A stretch of DNA of 64,000 nucleotides, taken from assembly GCA_030263595.1 (NCBI GenBank), contig SZPG01000027.1, forward strand, positions 1 through 64,000, given 5' to 3'. The translations under genes were made by a program, and so were the position numbers. The notes beneath the pieces were generated by a model, which did not search any database, was not told the origin of the DNA, and worked only from the letters and a program-made list of their open reading frames with translations. Below are positions 53,701 to 61,699 of this stretch, piece after piece; position 1 is the first letter of the stretch, and each line of letters begins with the position of its first letter. This DNA comes from Chloroflexi bacterium CFX6. GTDB taxonomy: Bacteria; Chloroflexota; Anaerolineae; Anaerolineales; Villigracilaceae.

Positions 53701-56700
53701 GCGGGGGCGTCGGCATCGTCTGTAGGTTCGTCGGCGTTCGGTCCAAGCGTGACCGCGCCGCTGATCACTGCGCCGCCGGGCTGACGCGCGCCATTGTCTT
53801 CGTTATCGGTGTCGTTGTCCGGGTCGGGGGCGGGCAGTTCGGAGGTCGTGGTCGTCCCGCTGCTTTGGTATCCGGCGAGAGATCCGCCGGAGGCGAATTG
53901 ACTGACAGGGATCACGACGACGTAATCGCCCGGAGCGAGATCGTCGAAGCGATAGTAACCGCCTCCCGCCGTGACCTGCGCGGCGAGCGCGGAACCGGTC
54001 GGCGCGCCGCTGAGGTCTGCCGCAAACAATTCGACCGTCACTCCGTCCGCGCCGGATTCACCCAAATCAATCTGGCTGTTGTTGTTCGTATCGAACCAGA
54101 CGCGGTTGCCGAGGCTGAACAGTTCGCCCACGCGGAGCGTATCGGTGGCCGGGTTGTTGTTCGTGACGTTGGGATCGTTCGTGACCAGACCACCGGCGGG
54201 AATCGTGTTGACGTAAGCCCCCGGCTCGCTCGTGGTGACATCCACCGAAATAAAACAACTGCTGTTGCCCGCCAGGCTCCCGCCGCTCAACTGGATCACC
54301 TGGTCGCCCGGATTCGCCGCAGCGGTTCCATTGCAGGTGTTGGTGAGGTTCGCCGGGTTCGCCACGAACAGACCGGCCGGCAGATCCCCCGGCAGGTTGT
54401 CCGTCAACCCCATGTTCACGACGGGGATGTCGCTCGTGTTGGTGATCGTGAGGGTCAGCGTCGTGGTTTCGTTCACCTGGATCGGATTCGGATCGAAGAC
54501 CTTGTTGACGCTCACGCCCGGAAGGTTGGTGAGGGAGGCTTCCGTGGGCTGCGTGCTGCTCACGCCGTTGAACGTGGTCACTGCGCCGGCCGGGATGCGA
54601 TTGGTGCGGTTGCCGTTCACGTTCATGATCACGCGAAGCGTCAGTGTGCAGGACGAGTTGGGCAACAGGGTGCCGCCGCTGAAGGAGAAGGACGAGTCGC
54701 CGGGACTGCCGGTCAACGCGCCGCCGCACGTTCCGGTGTTGAACAGGACCGGGTTTGCCAGCACAATGCCCGGCTGGAGCAATGCCATGTTGTCCGTAAA
54801 GGCGACGCCGGTCAATGCGACGCCTTCCGGGTTGATCAACTGCACGGTCATGGTGGAGGTCGCGCCGCCATAAACCAGCACGGGATCAAATCCCTTCACC
54901 ACGCCGATGGAAAGATTCCGAATGTTCAGGGAAGCCTGCGCCTGCGCGAAGGGACCGATCGTTACGCCAGTGCTGGCGACGGTACCGGTCACGTTGGCGA
55001 CCGGGATGGTGTTGGTCTGCGTGCTGGGCGAGGCGGGGCTTGAGTCCCTGCCCTGCACGTCCACCGTGATCGTGCAAATGCCCGGCACGCCGCCCACCTG
55101 CGCGGGGATCGTGCCGCCGGTCAATTGGATGACCTGGGCGCCGGGGTTGGCGGTGACGGTCCCTGCGCCGCAGGTGGTGATGGCGTTGGGCGTCGGCGCG
55201 ACAACCATCCCGTTGGCAGCGGAGCCGGGCAGGTTGTCCGTCATGGTCACGTTGATCAGGTCGGAGGGGCTGGTGTTCTGAAGCGTGATCGTGAGCGTGG
55301 ACAAGCCGTTCGCCTGGACAGCCGTCGGGTAGAACGCCTTGCTCATGGACATGCTCGTCACGCGCAGGTTGGCGGTGTTGCTGTCGAACTCGTTGGTGCG
55401 TCCCTGCGAGGTGACGACCGAATTGGCGGGGATGAGGTTATCGAAAGAACCAGGCTCCGCCGCGACGACGTACACGTCAATGTTGCAGGAGGCGCCGGCG
55501 GCTAATGTGTTCGTGACCAGATTTGTAAAAGTGATTGTGTCAGTACCCGGCGCGGCGGTCAACGTTCCGCCGGGGCAACTCTCGGTCGGGTTGGGAATCG
55601 AGGGAGGGTTGGGCGTGGCAACCAGCACCCCGGCGGGAAGCGTATCGGTGATGGAAATGCCGGAGACGCCGATATCCGCCGGCGCGGTCAGCGTGATGCG
55701 GACGCGGCTGGCTTGTCCCGGAGTGACGGTCGCCGGGGTGAACGATTTGGCTACGTTGACCGGCAGGGTGGCGGCGTTGACCACGGTGAGGTCGGCGCCG
55801 GTCGTGATGGATGAATTGTTCCCCACGCCTTCGTCAGTGGCGATGCTCCCTGCAGGGATGGAGTTCTCATAGGTCGCGCCGCTGCCGGGGTCGTCGCTGG
55901 TGACGTCGAACGAGATGGCGCAGGTGTTCCCCGGTCCCGGCGCGGCGGCGAGCGAACCGCCCGTCAGGGTGACAGAGGTAAGCGTATTGGTCACCGTCCC
56001 GCCGCATTGAGGCGAAGCGGGTATATCCGAAACCTCCAGGTTTGCGGGCAGGGTATCCGTGAAATTGATGTTCGTCAGGGGCGCGGCGCTGTTGTTGGTG
56101 AGCGTGACGGTCACCGTGCTGATCCCATTCAAAGGGATGATCGTCGGCGAGTATGTCTTTGTCCCGGTCAGCGCGGGGTTGACGGTGATGTTGGCGGAGG
56201 CGGGCAGGTAATTCGTCACGCCGGGCTGGTCCGCCGTCAAAGCATTGGCTGGGATCGTGTTGGTTCGGGAGCCCGAAACAGCGAGGCTGGCTTGCACCGG
56301 CACAGTGATCGCGCAAGTCCCAACCGGCGTGGGAGGCGTCGCGCTGGCAGGGATTGTCCCGTCCGTCAATTGAACGGAGGTATCCCCAACGTTTCCACTG
56401 ACCGCGCCTCCGCCGCACGTGGTGGAGGGAGCGCCGGCAACCGTGATCCCCGCCGGGAGAGTATCGGTCACGCTTACGCCTGTGTATGGACTCCCGGTTG
56501 GGTTCTGAAGCGTGATGGTCAATGCGCTGGTTCCGCCCGCTACGACGGTGGACGGGGAGAAAGCCTTGGTAATGCCTACAGGCTGAATGTTCAAGTTTGC
56601 GGATGCGGGACTGGTGTTGGTGACGCCCTGATTCGTCCGTATGGAGCCGGGTCCGCCGGGACCTGCGGGGATCGTGTTCGTGTACTGCCCGAACGGGCCG

Positions 56701-57530
56701 GTCACGTTTACGCTGATCACGCAATCCTGGCTTGGCGTGACGGTTCCATTGCTCAACGAGACGGCTGTCCCGTTTGCCGGGGCTGTCACCGTCGCCCCCG
56801 CGCCGCAGTTCGCGACCGACAGCCCGGAGGGACTGGCGATCACCAATCCGCCGGGAAGGGTATCGGTATAGGAGACGCCCGTCAGGTTGGTATCCGCGTC
56901 GTTGTTGTTGAGGCGGATCGTCAACTGGCTGGTCTGACCGACGAAGATCGTGTTCGGGGCAAAGGTCTTGGAGAGGGAGGGCGGCGAGACCGCAACCACA
57001 GTGATCGTCGCGCTGGCGGGTGACGTGTTCGTGATAACGACCGGCGCGCCGTTGTCGTTTCCGTCCGCGGTCAAGCCGATGTCGGCGGGAGGGTTGTGGG
57101 CGGGGATGGTGTTGATCAGGTTTCCCGCTGTGACCGATGAAATGTTCACGTCAATGTAACACTGCCCCGGCGTGGGACCCACCTGCGCGGGGACCGCGCC
57201 CCCGCTCAACGATACGGTCGTCGCGCCGGGGACGGCGGTCACTGTCCCACCGCAGGTGTTCACCACCCCGGCCGGGCTGGCGACGTACAAGCCGGGCTGG
57301 ACGCGCGCGAGATCGTCAATGAACGCCACGTTGGAAAGCGGGAATGTGTTCGGGTTGAAGATCGAGATCCTCAACACGGATACCCCGCCCGCGTCGATCT
57401 GCAAAGGCGTGAATTGTTTGTTGATTTCGGCCGGCAGCGAAGCCGCGTGAACGGTCTGCGCCCGGGCGAAGATTCCCGCCAATAGCGCAGCGACCAAGCC
57501 CAGGCGTAGAAGGGAAGCGAAACGATGCAT
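50721..57530 (-). CDS. Giant DUF11/SdrD-type surface protein with C-terminal sortase domain
   Basis: A 2,269-residue exported protein. The signal peptide lies at 1-29 (LRLGLVAALLAGIFARAQTV). Eight DUF11-like repeats fill ~30-1135, each opening with a K-x-F-x-P motif (KTFAPNTIFVGQTSQLTI; KVFDPNPIQVNETTTLTL). Four SdrD-like B repeats follow at ~1138-1775 (GNRVWFDTNNNSQID; LGNLIFVDVNGNGAYN) with Asp-rich calcium-type loops, then DUF11-like modules to ~2080. The last ~150 residues are a sortase: EIPTLGINLPIVG, LTGHVYL (His ~2180), TLVTCREYDEKTNSYRKR (Cys ~2243, Arg ~2256). No LPxTG-type tail is seen. It is probably an adhesin or sheath component; the sortase may act on itself or on partners. Confidence 0.88.
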   Translation of the reverse strand: MHRFASLLRLGLVAALLAGIFARAQTVHAASLPAEINKQFTPLQIDAGGVSVLRISIFNPNTFPLSNVAFIDDLARVQPGLYVASPAGVVNTCGGTVTAVPGATTVSLSGGAVPAQVGPTPGQCYIDVNISSVTAGNLINTIPAHNPPADIGLTADGNDNGAPVVITNTSPASATITVVAVSPPSLSKTFAPNTIFVGQTSQLTIRLNNNDADTNLTGVSYTDTLPGGLVIASPSGLSVANCGAGATVTAPANGTAVSLSNGTVTPSQDCVISVNVTGPFGQYTNTIPAGPGGPGSIRTNQGVTNTSPASANLNIQPVGITKAFSPSTVVAGGTSALTITLQNPTGSPYTGVSVTDTLPAGITVAGAPSTTCGGGAVSGNVGDTSVQLTDGTIPASATPPTPVGTCAITVPVQASLAVSGSRTNTIPANALTADQPGVTNYLPASANITVNPALTGTKTYSPTIIPLNGISTVTVTLTNNSAAPLTNINFTDTLPANLEVSDIPASPQCGGTVTNTLTSVTLTGGSLAAAPGPGNTCAISFDVTSDDPGSGATYENSIPAGSIATDEGVGNNSSITTGADLTVVNAATLPVNVAKSFTPATVTPGQASRVRITLTAPADIGVSGISITDTLPAGVLVATPNPPSIPNPTESCPGGTLTAAPGTDTITFTNLVTNTLAAGASCNIDVYVVAAEPGSFDNLIPANSVVTSQGRTNEFDSNTANLRVTSMSMSKAFYPTAVQANGLSTLTITLQNTSPSDLINVTMTDNLPGSAANGMVVAPTPNAITTCGAGTVTANPGAQVIQLTGGTIPAQVGGVPGICTITVDVQGRDSSPASPSTQTNTIPVANVTGTVASTGVTIGPFAQAQASLNIRNLSIGVVKGFDPVLVYGGATSTMTVQLINPEGVALTGVAFTDNMALLQPGIVLANPVLFNTGTCGGALTGSPGDSSFSFSGGTLLPNSSCTLTLRVIMNVNGNRTNRIPAGAVTTFNGVSSTQPTEASLTNLPGVSVNKVFDPNPIQVNETTTLTLTITNTSDIPVVNMGLTDNLPGDLPAGLFVANPANLTNTCNGTAAANPGDQVIQLSGGSLAGNSSCFISVDVTTSEPGAYVNTIPAGGLVTNDPNVTNNNPATDTLRVGELFSLGNRVWFDTNNNSQIDLGESGADGVTVELFAADLSGAPTGSALAAQVTAGGGYYRFDDLAPGDYVVVIPVSQFASGGSLAGYQSSGTTTTSELPAPDPDNDTDNEDNGARQPGGAVISGAVTLGPNADEPTDDADAPAMNPAGESPNDRSNRTVDFGFYRQELGNLIFVDVNGNGAYNAGADALVQGAAVRLYSSNGAEINVGADGILGTTDDAPGGVTTGADGLYLFSGLPQGDYVVRVTPPSGFTSAVDTANAGDTNNPNNNVDNNDNGVGVAGGTVSSNLVTLTPGSAGAANNNAVSNATGVTYNPTLDFGFVPLYSLGNRVWFDTDNNSLINGSEVGAGGVTVELYLASDLTTSLATDVTANGGYYRFDDLAPDDYVVVIPASQFASGGPLAGYYSSGTTTTSELPAPDPDNNSDSDDNGALQTSGAFNGAVIASATTLGPGVVEPTDDADADPTNPAGEAPNGQSNRSVDFGFYRAELGNLVFVDVDGNGAYDPGTDTPLPGASVQLFSSSGAEINVGPDGILGTADDAPGGVTTGAGGTYLFSGLPQGDYIVRVTPPAGYVSTVDTAETLDTTDPNANADHNDNGVGTSGGTASSNVVALTPGSSGALNNNVVTYNAGVTHDPTLDFGFQGGSGANFGSAKTLSASNQTFTTNPNVAIGEIVEYTVSIVVPPGVFANSQLTDTMDRGLSFVTCSSVTESDPALTTDLPGSFTQACSTPTVDDASGGTTVDVGRRVTFDLGTVTNTSGADRTLTFIYTAVVLDNAANVSGAALDNSAVWSSDAGAQPASSAAILIIEPDLSITKTADTELVSVGSIITIALHIQHTADSEVNAYDVAVTDPLPAELELVTGTLECSSGAQDANVCAYDAGTRTVNAIWDAFVLGGGDGRVTFQARVSSISSNGVSNAANVAWTSLPGDVSQPQNSNVFSTERDYDPASQVDVYGRSDTLVLGVFRSAPATGFAPNVVTDISNLPKETYAKTGGLTVEIPTLGINLPIVGVPLKAGEWNVSWLENQAGWLEGSAFPSWSGNSVLTGHVYLSNGLPGPFVNLGRLKYGDRIIVRAYGQTFTYEVRANTVVEPNDTSIFRHEEKSWLTLVTCREYDEKTNSYRKRVMVRAVLVGVERP

Positions 57531-57797
57531 TGTTGGAATGTCCTCGTTGAAAGAATATGACGCCGTCTCCCCGGCAACAAAATAAGCGGTCGGTCACACC
57601 GCTTGACTTGTTCGATCCGCTGCGCGGATCATGGCAAAGCGAACCCCGGAGAAGGGAGCGGTTCATCAGTGGAGCAGGGAATTTCGAAGCGAATGAATTT
57701 GGCGCTCGGGACCCAATTGTACGATGGGCAAAAACAAGGACAATGCCCGGAACAATCATTCCTGTTAGGAACGCGTCGGGCTTACGGTTATGTTAAG
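57531..57797. other. Intergenic region between the surface protein and SRP RNA
   Basis: No open frame here looks gene-like. One small hairpin (AAGCGGT/ACCGCTT near 57570) is seen. The minus-strand promoter and leader of the giant surface protein gene should lie here, but no convincing promoter boxes were identified. Confidence 0.5.
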
Positions 57798-57826
57798 TTG
57801 ACACTGCCCTCCTGTTCGGTTATCCT
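57798..57826 (+). promoter_or_regulatory. Sigma-70-type promoter of the SRP RNA gene
   Basis: A perfect -35 box TTGACA (57798-57803) and -10 box TATCCT (57821-57826) are separated by exactly 17 bases. The predicted start, about eight bases further, coincides with the 5' end of the SRP RNA. Confidence 0.8.
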
Positions 57827-57834
57827 TCCCTTCG

Positions 57835-57936
57835 TCCGGGCGGGCCCGGCGCGGCGGAGCCTTTCGAACCCCGCCAGGGTCGAAAGACAGCAACGGTAAG
57901 GATGTGTCTCCGGGTGCCGCCGATCTCCCGCCCGGA
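57835..57936 (+). ncRNA. ffs: Signal recognition particle RNA, small bacterial (4.5S) type
   Basis: About 102 bases. The ends TCCGGGCGGG and CCCGCCCGGA pair to close the rod. The conserved SRP domain IV core is visible: GAACCCCGCCAGGGTCGAAA, then GACAGCAACGGTAAG, with a GAAA tetraloop, followed by CCGGGTGCCGCC closing the lower stem. Together with Ffh it targets membrane proteins. Ends are estimated to within a few bases. Confidence 0.88.
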
Positions 57937-57950
57937 TATTTCGATCTTCA

Positions 57951-58301
57951 ATGAAACCCATTCGCTGGCTCTTCGTTATCGTCACATTCCTCATCGGCAT
58001 CGGCGCGGGACTTGCCTACGGCTGGATCATAGACCCCGTTGAATTCTTCGACCTCACTCCCGATACCCTCAGGGCGGATTACAAAACCGATTACGTCCTC
58101 ATGGTCGCGGAAGCCTACCGCCTCGAACAGGACCCCGGAACTGCCGCGCGCCGATTAGCCGTCTTCGGCGCCCAATCCCCTTCTGCCATCGCCTCCGACG
58201 CGCTCGCCTATGCGCGCGCGAACAGTCTCCCCGATTCGGATGTCGCCGCCCTGCGGGAACTCGTCACAGCCATGCAAGCCTGGAGCGGGATCTCCCAATG
58301 A
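57951..58301 (+). CDS. Small membrane-anchored protein, paralogue of the next gene
   Basis: A 116-residue protein with an N-terminal membrane anchor (WLFVIVTFLIGIGAGLAYGW), then IDPVEFFDLTPDTLRADYKT, DYVLMVAEAYRLEQDPGTAA and a TPR-like helical remainder. The same order of features (membrane helix, P-x-x-L-R-A-D-(Y/F)-K) occurs in the gene directly downstream, which it overlaps by four bases (ATGA). Function unknown; the pair is typical of Anaerolineae-like genomes by impression only. Confidence 0.75.
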   Translation: MKPIRWLFVIVTFLIGIGAGLAYGWIIDPVEFFDLTPDTLRADYKTDYVLMVAEAYRLEQDPGTAARRLAVFGAQSPSAIASDALAYARANSLPDSDVAALRELVTAMQAWSGISQ

Positions 58302-59173
58302 AACGATTCCCCTGGGACTTCCTGCTTGCGCTTCTCGCGGGGCTGGGACTTGGTCTTGCCTACGCATGGACGATCTCCCCCCTGCGGCTGACAGACTCGG
58401 AACCCTCCGTCCTGCGCGCGGATTTCAAGGACCAGTTTCGTTCGGTCATTGCCGCCTCGTACGCCGCCACCGGCAACCTGCCGCGCGCGCAGGCGAGGCT
58501 TTCGTTATTGGGCGACCCGGACCCGATCGAGGCGCTCAACGCGCAGGCGCAGCGGACGATCTCGAGCGGCGATTTTGCGGGAGCCGATCAGCTCGCCGCC
58601 CTCGCCTCCGGTCTCGAAAACGGAACGAACCAGCCGCCGCAGGCATTCATCACCTCCACACTCGAAGCCTCCAAGCCGCTGAACGTCGAGGCAACCGTAA
58701 CCCTCCTCCCGTCCCCGGAAGTCGCCCCTCCTGAACTTACGGGAACGCCGGAAATCTTCGAGACTCAAATCGTCGAAACGCAGCCGGTCCTGAACACCCC
58801 CACCCCGCGTCCCACACGAACGCCGCCGCCCACACAGGGCGCGCCCTTCCGTTTGATCGGGCAGGATACCGTTTGCGACCCCAACCTGCCGGAAAGATTG
58901 CTGCAGGTCATCGTGTTCAACTCCAGCCGCAGGCAACTGCCGGGGATCAGGATCGTCATCACGTGGGACACCGGCGGCGAGGAATTCTTCACCGGCCTCA
59001 AACCGGAACTGGGCAACGGCTACGCCGACTTTATGATGTTCCCGGATACCTCCCACGCCGTCCAGCTCGCATTGGGAAGCGACATCGCCACGGACCTCGT
59101 CCCTCCCGCCTGCCGCGCGCCGAACGGCGAGACCTACCTGGGCGGTTACAAACTAACCTTCCAACAACCGTAA
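58298..59173 (+). CDS. Membrane-anchored protein with helical and beta-sandwich parts
   Basis: A 291-residue protein. The N-terminal anchor (FLLALLAGLGLGLAYAWTIS) is followed by SVLRADFKDQFRSVIAASYA, TGNLPRAQARLSLLG, homologous to the small gene upstream. A Thr/Pro-rich linker (TPTPRPTRTPPPTQGAPFRL) leads to a C-terminal strand-rich domain starting GQDTVCDPNLPERLLQVIVF with VITWDTGGEEFFTGLKPELG. That domain resembles extracytoplasmic beta-sandwich modules. Coupled to its paralogue by ATGA. No function assigned. Confidence 0.7.
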   Translation: MKRFPWDFLLALLAGLGLGLAYAWTISPLRLTDSEPSVLRADFKDQFRSVIAASYAATGNLPRAQARLSLLGDPDPIEALNAQAQRTISSGDFAGADQLAALASGLENGTNQPPQAFITSTLEASKPLNVEATVTLLPSPEVAPPELTGTPEIFETQIVETQPVLNTPTPRPTRTPPPTQGAPFRLIGQDTVCDPNLPERLLQVIVFNSSRRQLPGIRIVITWDTGGEEFFTGLKPELGNGYADFMMFPDTSHAVQLALGSDIATDLVPPACRAPNGETYLGGYKLTFQQP

Positions 59174-59178
59174 AAAAA

Positions 59179-59246
59179 TCCCCTCTCTCCCGCTCACGCT
59201 GAGCGGCAGCGGAGACAAAGCGGGGAAAGGGGCAAGAGACGAGGGG
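59179..59246. repeat. Palindromic repeat, CCCCTCTC family, degenerate
   Basis: CCCCTCTCTCCCGCT, internal GCTCACGCTGAGCGGC, then GCGGGGAAAGGGGC and GAGGGGG. It lies between convergent genes and may act as a terminator for either. Confidence 0.6.
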
Positions 59247-59259
59247 GAATGATCGCGCC

Positions 59260-60705
59260 TTACGGCATCGAATTGCTGTTCGCCCAATCGTTGCCCAACC
59301 GTATTTCCACATCCACCGTCGAAGTCGGGTCGGGCTGAATGCGAATCTGCGTGCTGTGCGAAATGCCGAACACCGCCTGCAAATATTTCAACGTGTATAG
59401 TTTCGGCGCATACAAATAGACGACCGTCCGGTCGTATGCGGTGTCCGCAGGACCGACCTCCGTGACAGATACGCCCTGCGTAAGGAGGTAGTTTCCAGTG
59501 GCGACTTCCAGGCTCGGGGTAAACGACCCGTTCAAGACGCGGACGCGCGCGCCGTCCGCCTGCATCAATGCGGCCGGGTCGCCCTGCGCCAGCGGACTCA
59601 ACGCTCCGCCGGAGGTGAAGATCTGGTCGCGCAGTTCGCGGATCTTATCCGGGAAGGGTTTCACGACGCTGGCGTTTTCCCCGCCCAGCGTAACGTTAGC
59701 CAGCGAGCCCATGCTGTAATCAATCACGCCGCGCTTGATGGATTCCGGCGGGATCTGCGTCATCAATGTGCCAAGCCGCAACGCGTCGTCGAAGGACATG
59801 TTGGTCCGCAACCCGACGGATGCCTCCCTGTACACATCGGGAGCGATGGCTACCATGTGCGGGAAGTTTTCCGGGCTGAAGATCTGGTCGCGCAACGCCA
59901 GGATGACCTCCTGCTGGCGGTTTGCCCGGTCCACGTCGCCGCCCTCGGTCTTGCGGTTGCGCGCGTATCCAAGCGCCAGGTAACCGGGGAGGGTCTGACA
60001 GCCCGCGTCTATGCGGAATTTTCTCGTCCTGCCGATCACGCTTACGTCTATCGCTTCGGGAATGCAGATTTCCAAACCGCCCATCGCGTCTATGGCTTCC
60101 TCGAAGGCGGAAAAATCCACCTGCGCGTAATACTGGATCGGCACGCCAAGAAACTGCTCGACCGTTTTCATCGCCAGCCCGGGTCCGCCGCCGGGAAGTT
60201 TGTTCCCCTCGCCCGATGAATAGGCGGTGTTGATGCGGCTGTATCCGAACCCCGGAATGTTGACCCACAGATCGCGCGGGATCGAGAGCATGCCTGCGGT
60301 TTTCGAGAGCGGATCAACCGTAAAGAGGATCATGGTGTCCGAACGGGGGGCGCCCAAGCCTTCCACCCAATCGCGCTCGTCCAAGCCGAGGAACAGGATG
60401 TTGACGCGGCTGGCGCCGTCCCATGCGGGGGGCAGGTCCGCGTCGGGGATCGCGACAGGCGGCGGCGGAAGTTCCTGCGTTGCCGCATCGGCGACGGGCG
60501 TGCCTTGCTCATCCAGCACGGGACCGTCCGCCCCGGAAGTTGTCACACCGCACTCGGACGGGACAACGCCCGGCAGGGGCGTGATCGTCCAACACTTGAC
60601 CAAACCGCGCGCAAAAAAGAAACCGCCAACCGCCAGGGCGGCGGCAATCATCCAAAAGAGTATGTTCCCCACAGAGGGGCGTTCGATGTTTTTCAGAAAT
60701 TTCAT
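59260..60705 (-). CDS. LytR-CpsA-Psr (LCP) family protein
   Basis: A 481-residue membrane-anchored enzyme. The helix at ~14-33 (ILFWMIAAALAVGGFFFARG) is followed by the LCP domain at ~100-290 with NILFLGLDERDWVEGLGAPR, SDTMILFTVDPLSKTAGMLS, IPRDLWVNIPGFGYSRINTA and YARNRKTEGGDVDRANRQQE (lipid-phosphate-binding Arg/Asp). A C-terminal LytR_C-type domain follows (ARVRVLNGSFTPSLEVATGN). LCP proteins transfer polymers from undecaprenyl carriers to cell-wall or surface acceptors. The WecA-like enzyme at 49 kb could start such polymers. Confidence 0.93.
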   Translation of the reverse strand: MKFLKNIERPSVGNILFWMIAAALAVGGFFFARGLVKCWTITPLPGVVPSECGVTTSGADGPVLDEQGTPVADAATQELPPPPVAIPDADLPPAWDGASRVNILFLGLDERDWVEGLGAPRSDTMILFTVDPLSKTAGMLSIPRDLWVNIPGFGYSRINTAYSSGEGNKLPGGGPGLAMKTVEQFLGVPIQYYAQVDFSAFEEAIDAMGGLEICIPEAIDVSVIGRTRKFRIDAGCQTLPGYLALGYARNRKTEGGDVDRANRQQEVILALRDQIFSPENFPHMVAIAPDVYREASVGLRTNMSFDDALRLGTLMTQIPPESIKRGVIDYSMGSLANVTLGGENASVVKPFPDKIRELRDQIFTSGGALSPLAQGDPAALMQADGARVRVLNGSFTPSLEVATGNYLLTQGVSVTEVGPADTAYDRTVVYLYAPKLYTLKYLQAVFGISHSTQIRIQPDPTSTVDVEIRLGNDWANSNSMP

Positions 60706-60707
60706 AT

Positions 60708-61295
60708 TTATACCGGTTTTATGTATACCATATCCAAACCAAGCCTGTCCAAGCCCTCCTTCGCCCAGTATTGCAAAAAGGCGGAGTCGCTCTCCATTAC
60801 CTTCATCATAACGGGGATGGCGCGGTGATCCTTGATCTCGACCAGCGCGCGCAGGGCATGGATGCGGGCGGACTTCGTTCCGTTCTCCACTGTTTCGATG
60901 AGGGAGGGGACCGCTGTTTTGCCGATCTTGATCAGGGCATTGACCGCGAGACTGCCAACCATGCCATCCTCATCGCTCAACGCCTGGACGAGAGGCTGGG
61001 TCGCGCTTTCATCGGTTTTGAGCGCCAGCCCAAGCGCCGCGCATTGACGAACTTCCGGGGCAGGGTCGGTCAATAGAAACGGGATCAGCCATTCGGTCCG
61101 GCAGTGAGGCGACCCTGCGAGCGTGCGTAACGCCCACCAGCGCGAGTCCGCGTCCGAAGAGCGGGTCAAATCCAACAGCGCGGGAATCGCCTCCTCGCCC
61201 ATCTCGATCAACGGAGCGACCGCGTTTTCCGCGCGTCCCTCGTCGCCGCTGGTCAGGTCGTCCAAGAGAGCCTGAATCTGTACCTCGACGTTCAT
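60708..61295 (-). CDS. HEAT-repeat protein
   Basis: A 195-residue soluble protein made of about five HEAT-like helical repeats: NAVAPLIEMGEEAIPALLDL, WALRTLAGS, VRQCAALGLALKTDESATQP, GSLAVNALIKIGKTAVPSLI and ARIHALRALVEIKDHRAIPV. Such repeats serve as protein-protein scaffolds. It is two bases upstream of the LCP gene on the same strand, so the two are probably co-transcribed. Confidence 0.88.
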   Translation of the reverse strand: MNVEVQIQALLDDLTSGDEGRAENAVAPLIEMGEEAIPALLDLTRSSDADSRWWALRTLAGSPHCRTEWLIPFLLTDPAPEVRQCAALGLALKTDESATQPLVQALSDEDGMVGSLAVNALIKIGKTAVPSLIETVENGTKSARIHALRALVEIKDHRAIPVMMKVMESDSAFLQYWAKEGLDRLGLDMVYIKPV

Positions 61296-61330
61296 GTCGT
61301 TTTCCGCGGCGGGATGAATCCCGCCTTACG

Positions 61331-61549
61331 TTATTTCGAGGGCGGCGGGACGGGCAGATCGGCTTCGGCGGCGTTGACCCATTTGTCGCCTTCGTCAATC
61401 AACATGACGGGGATGTCGTCCACGATGGGATACTTGCGCCCGCAGTCGTTACAGATGAACCATGCGTCCCTGTGGAGTTTGAGTTCGCCGCCCGTCGTGC
61501 GGACGCAGTTGGGGCAGCGAAGGATTTCGATCAATGTTTCGCTTATCAT
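61331..61549 (-). CDS. Trm112 family small zinc protein
   Basis: A 72-residue protein: LIEILRCPNCVRTTGGELKL, WFICNDCGRKYPIVDDIPVM. Two Cys-x2-Cys pairs form a zinc site followed by the conserved YPI-x-D-x-IPVM segment of Trm112/YcaR. Family members stabilise or activate methyltransferases and similar partners. Start ATG 61549 has GGAG upstream. It lies in a minus-strand run with the HEAT and LCP genes. Confidence 0.9.
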   Translation of the reverse strand: MISETLIEILRCPNCVRTTGGELKLHRDAWFICNDCGRKYPIVDDIPVMLIDEGDKWVNAAEADLPVPPPSK

Positions 61550-61699
61550 GGATGCTCCGATCAAACAGGGTGGGATTGTACCACCCGTTGTGACGACTTA
61601 AGAATACCCGGCGTTCTCCAACGCCTGCGGGCGCGTAAGAGAATGCGCCTTACGCAATATTACGTGATCGTTTTCCGAAGGCTCGTAAACCGTTCTTTT

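Noticed and set aside
57797-57936. Cyclic-di-GMP or other riboswitch before 57951
   Set aside because: The conserved core, closing stem and perfect promoter match SRP RNA, which explains the whole stretch.
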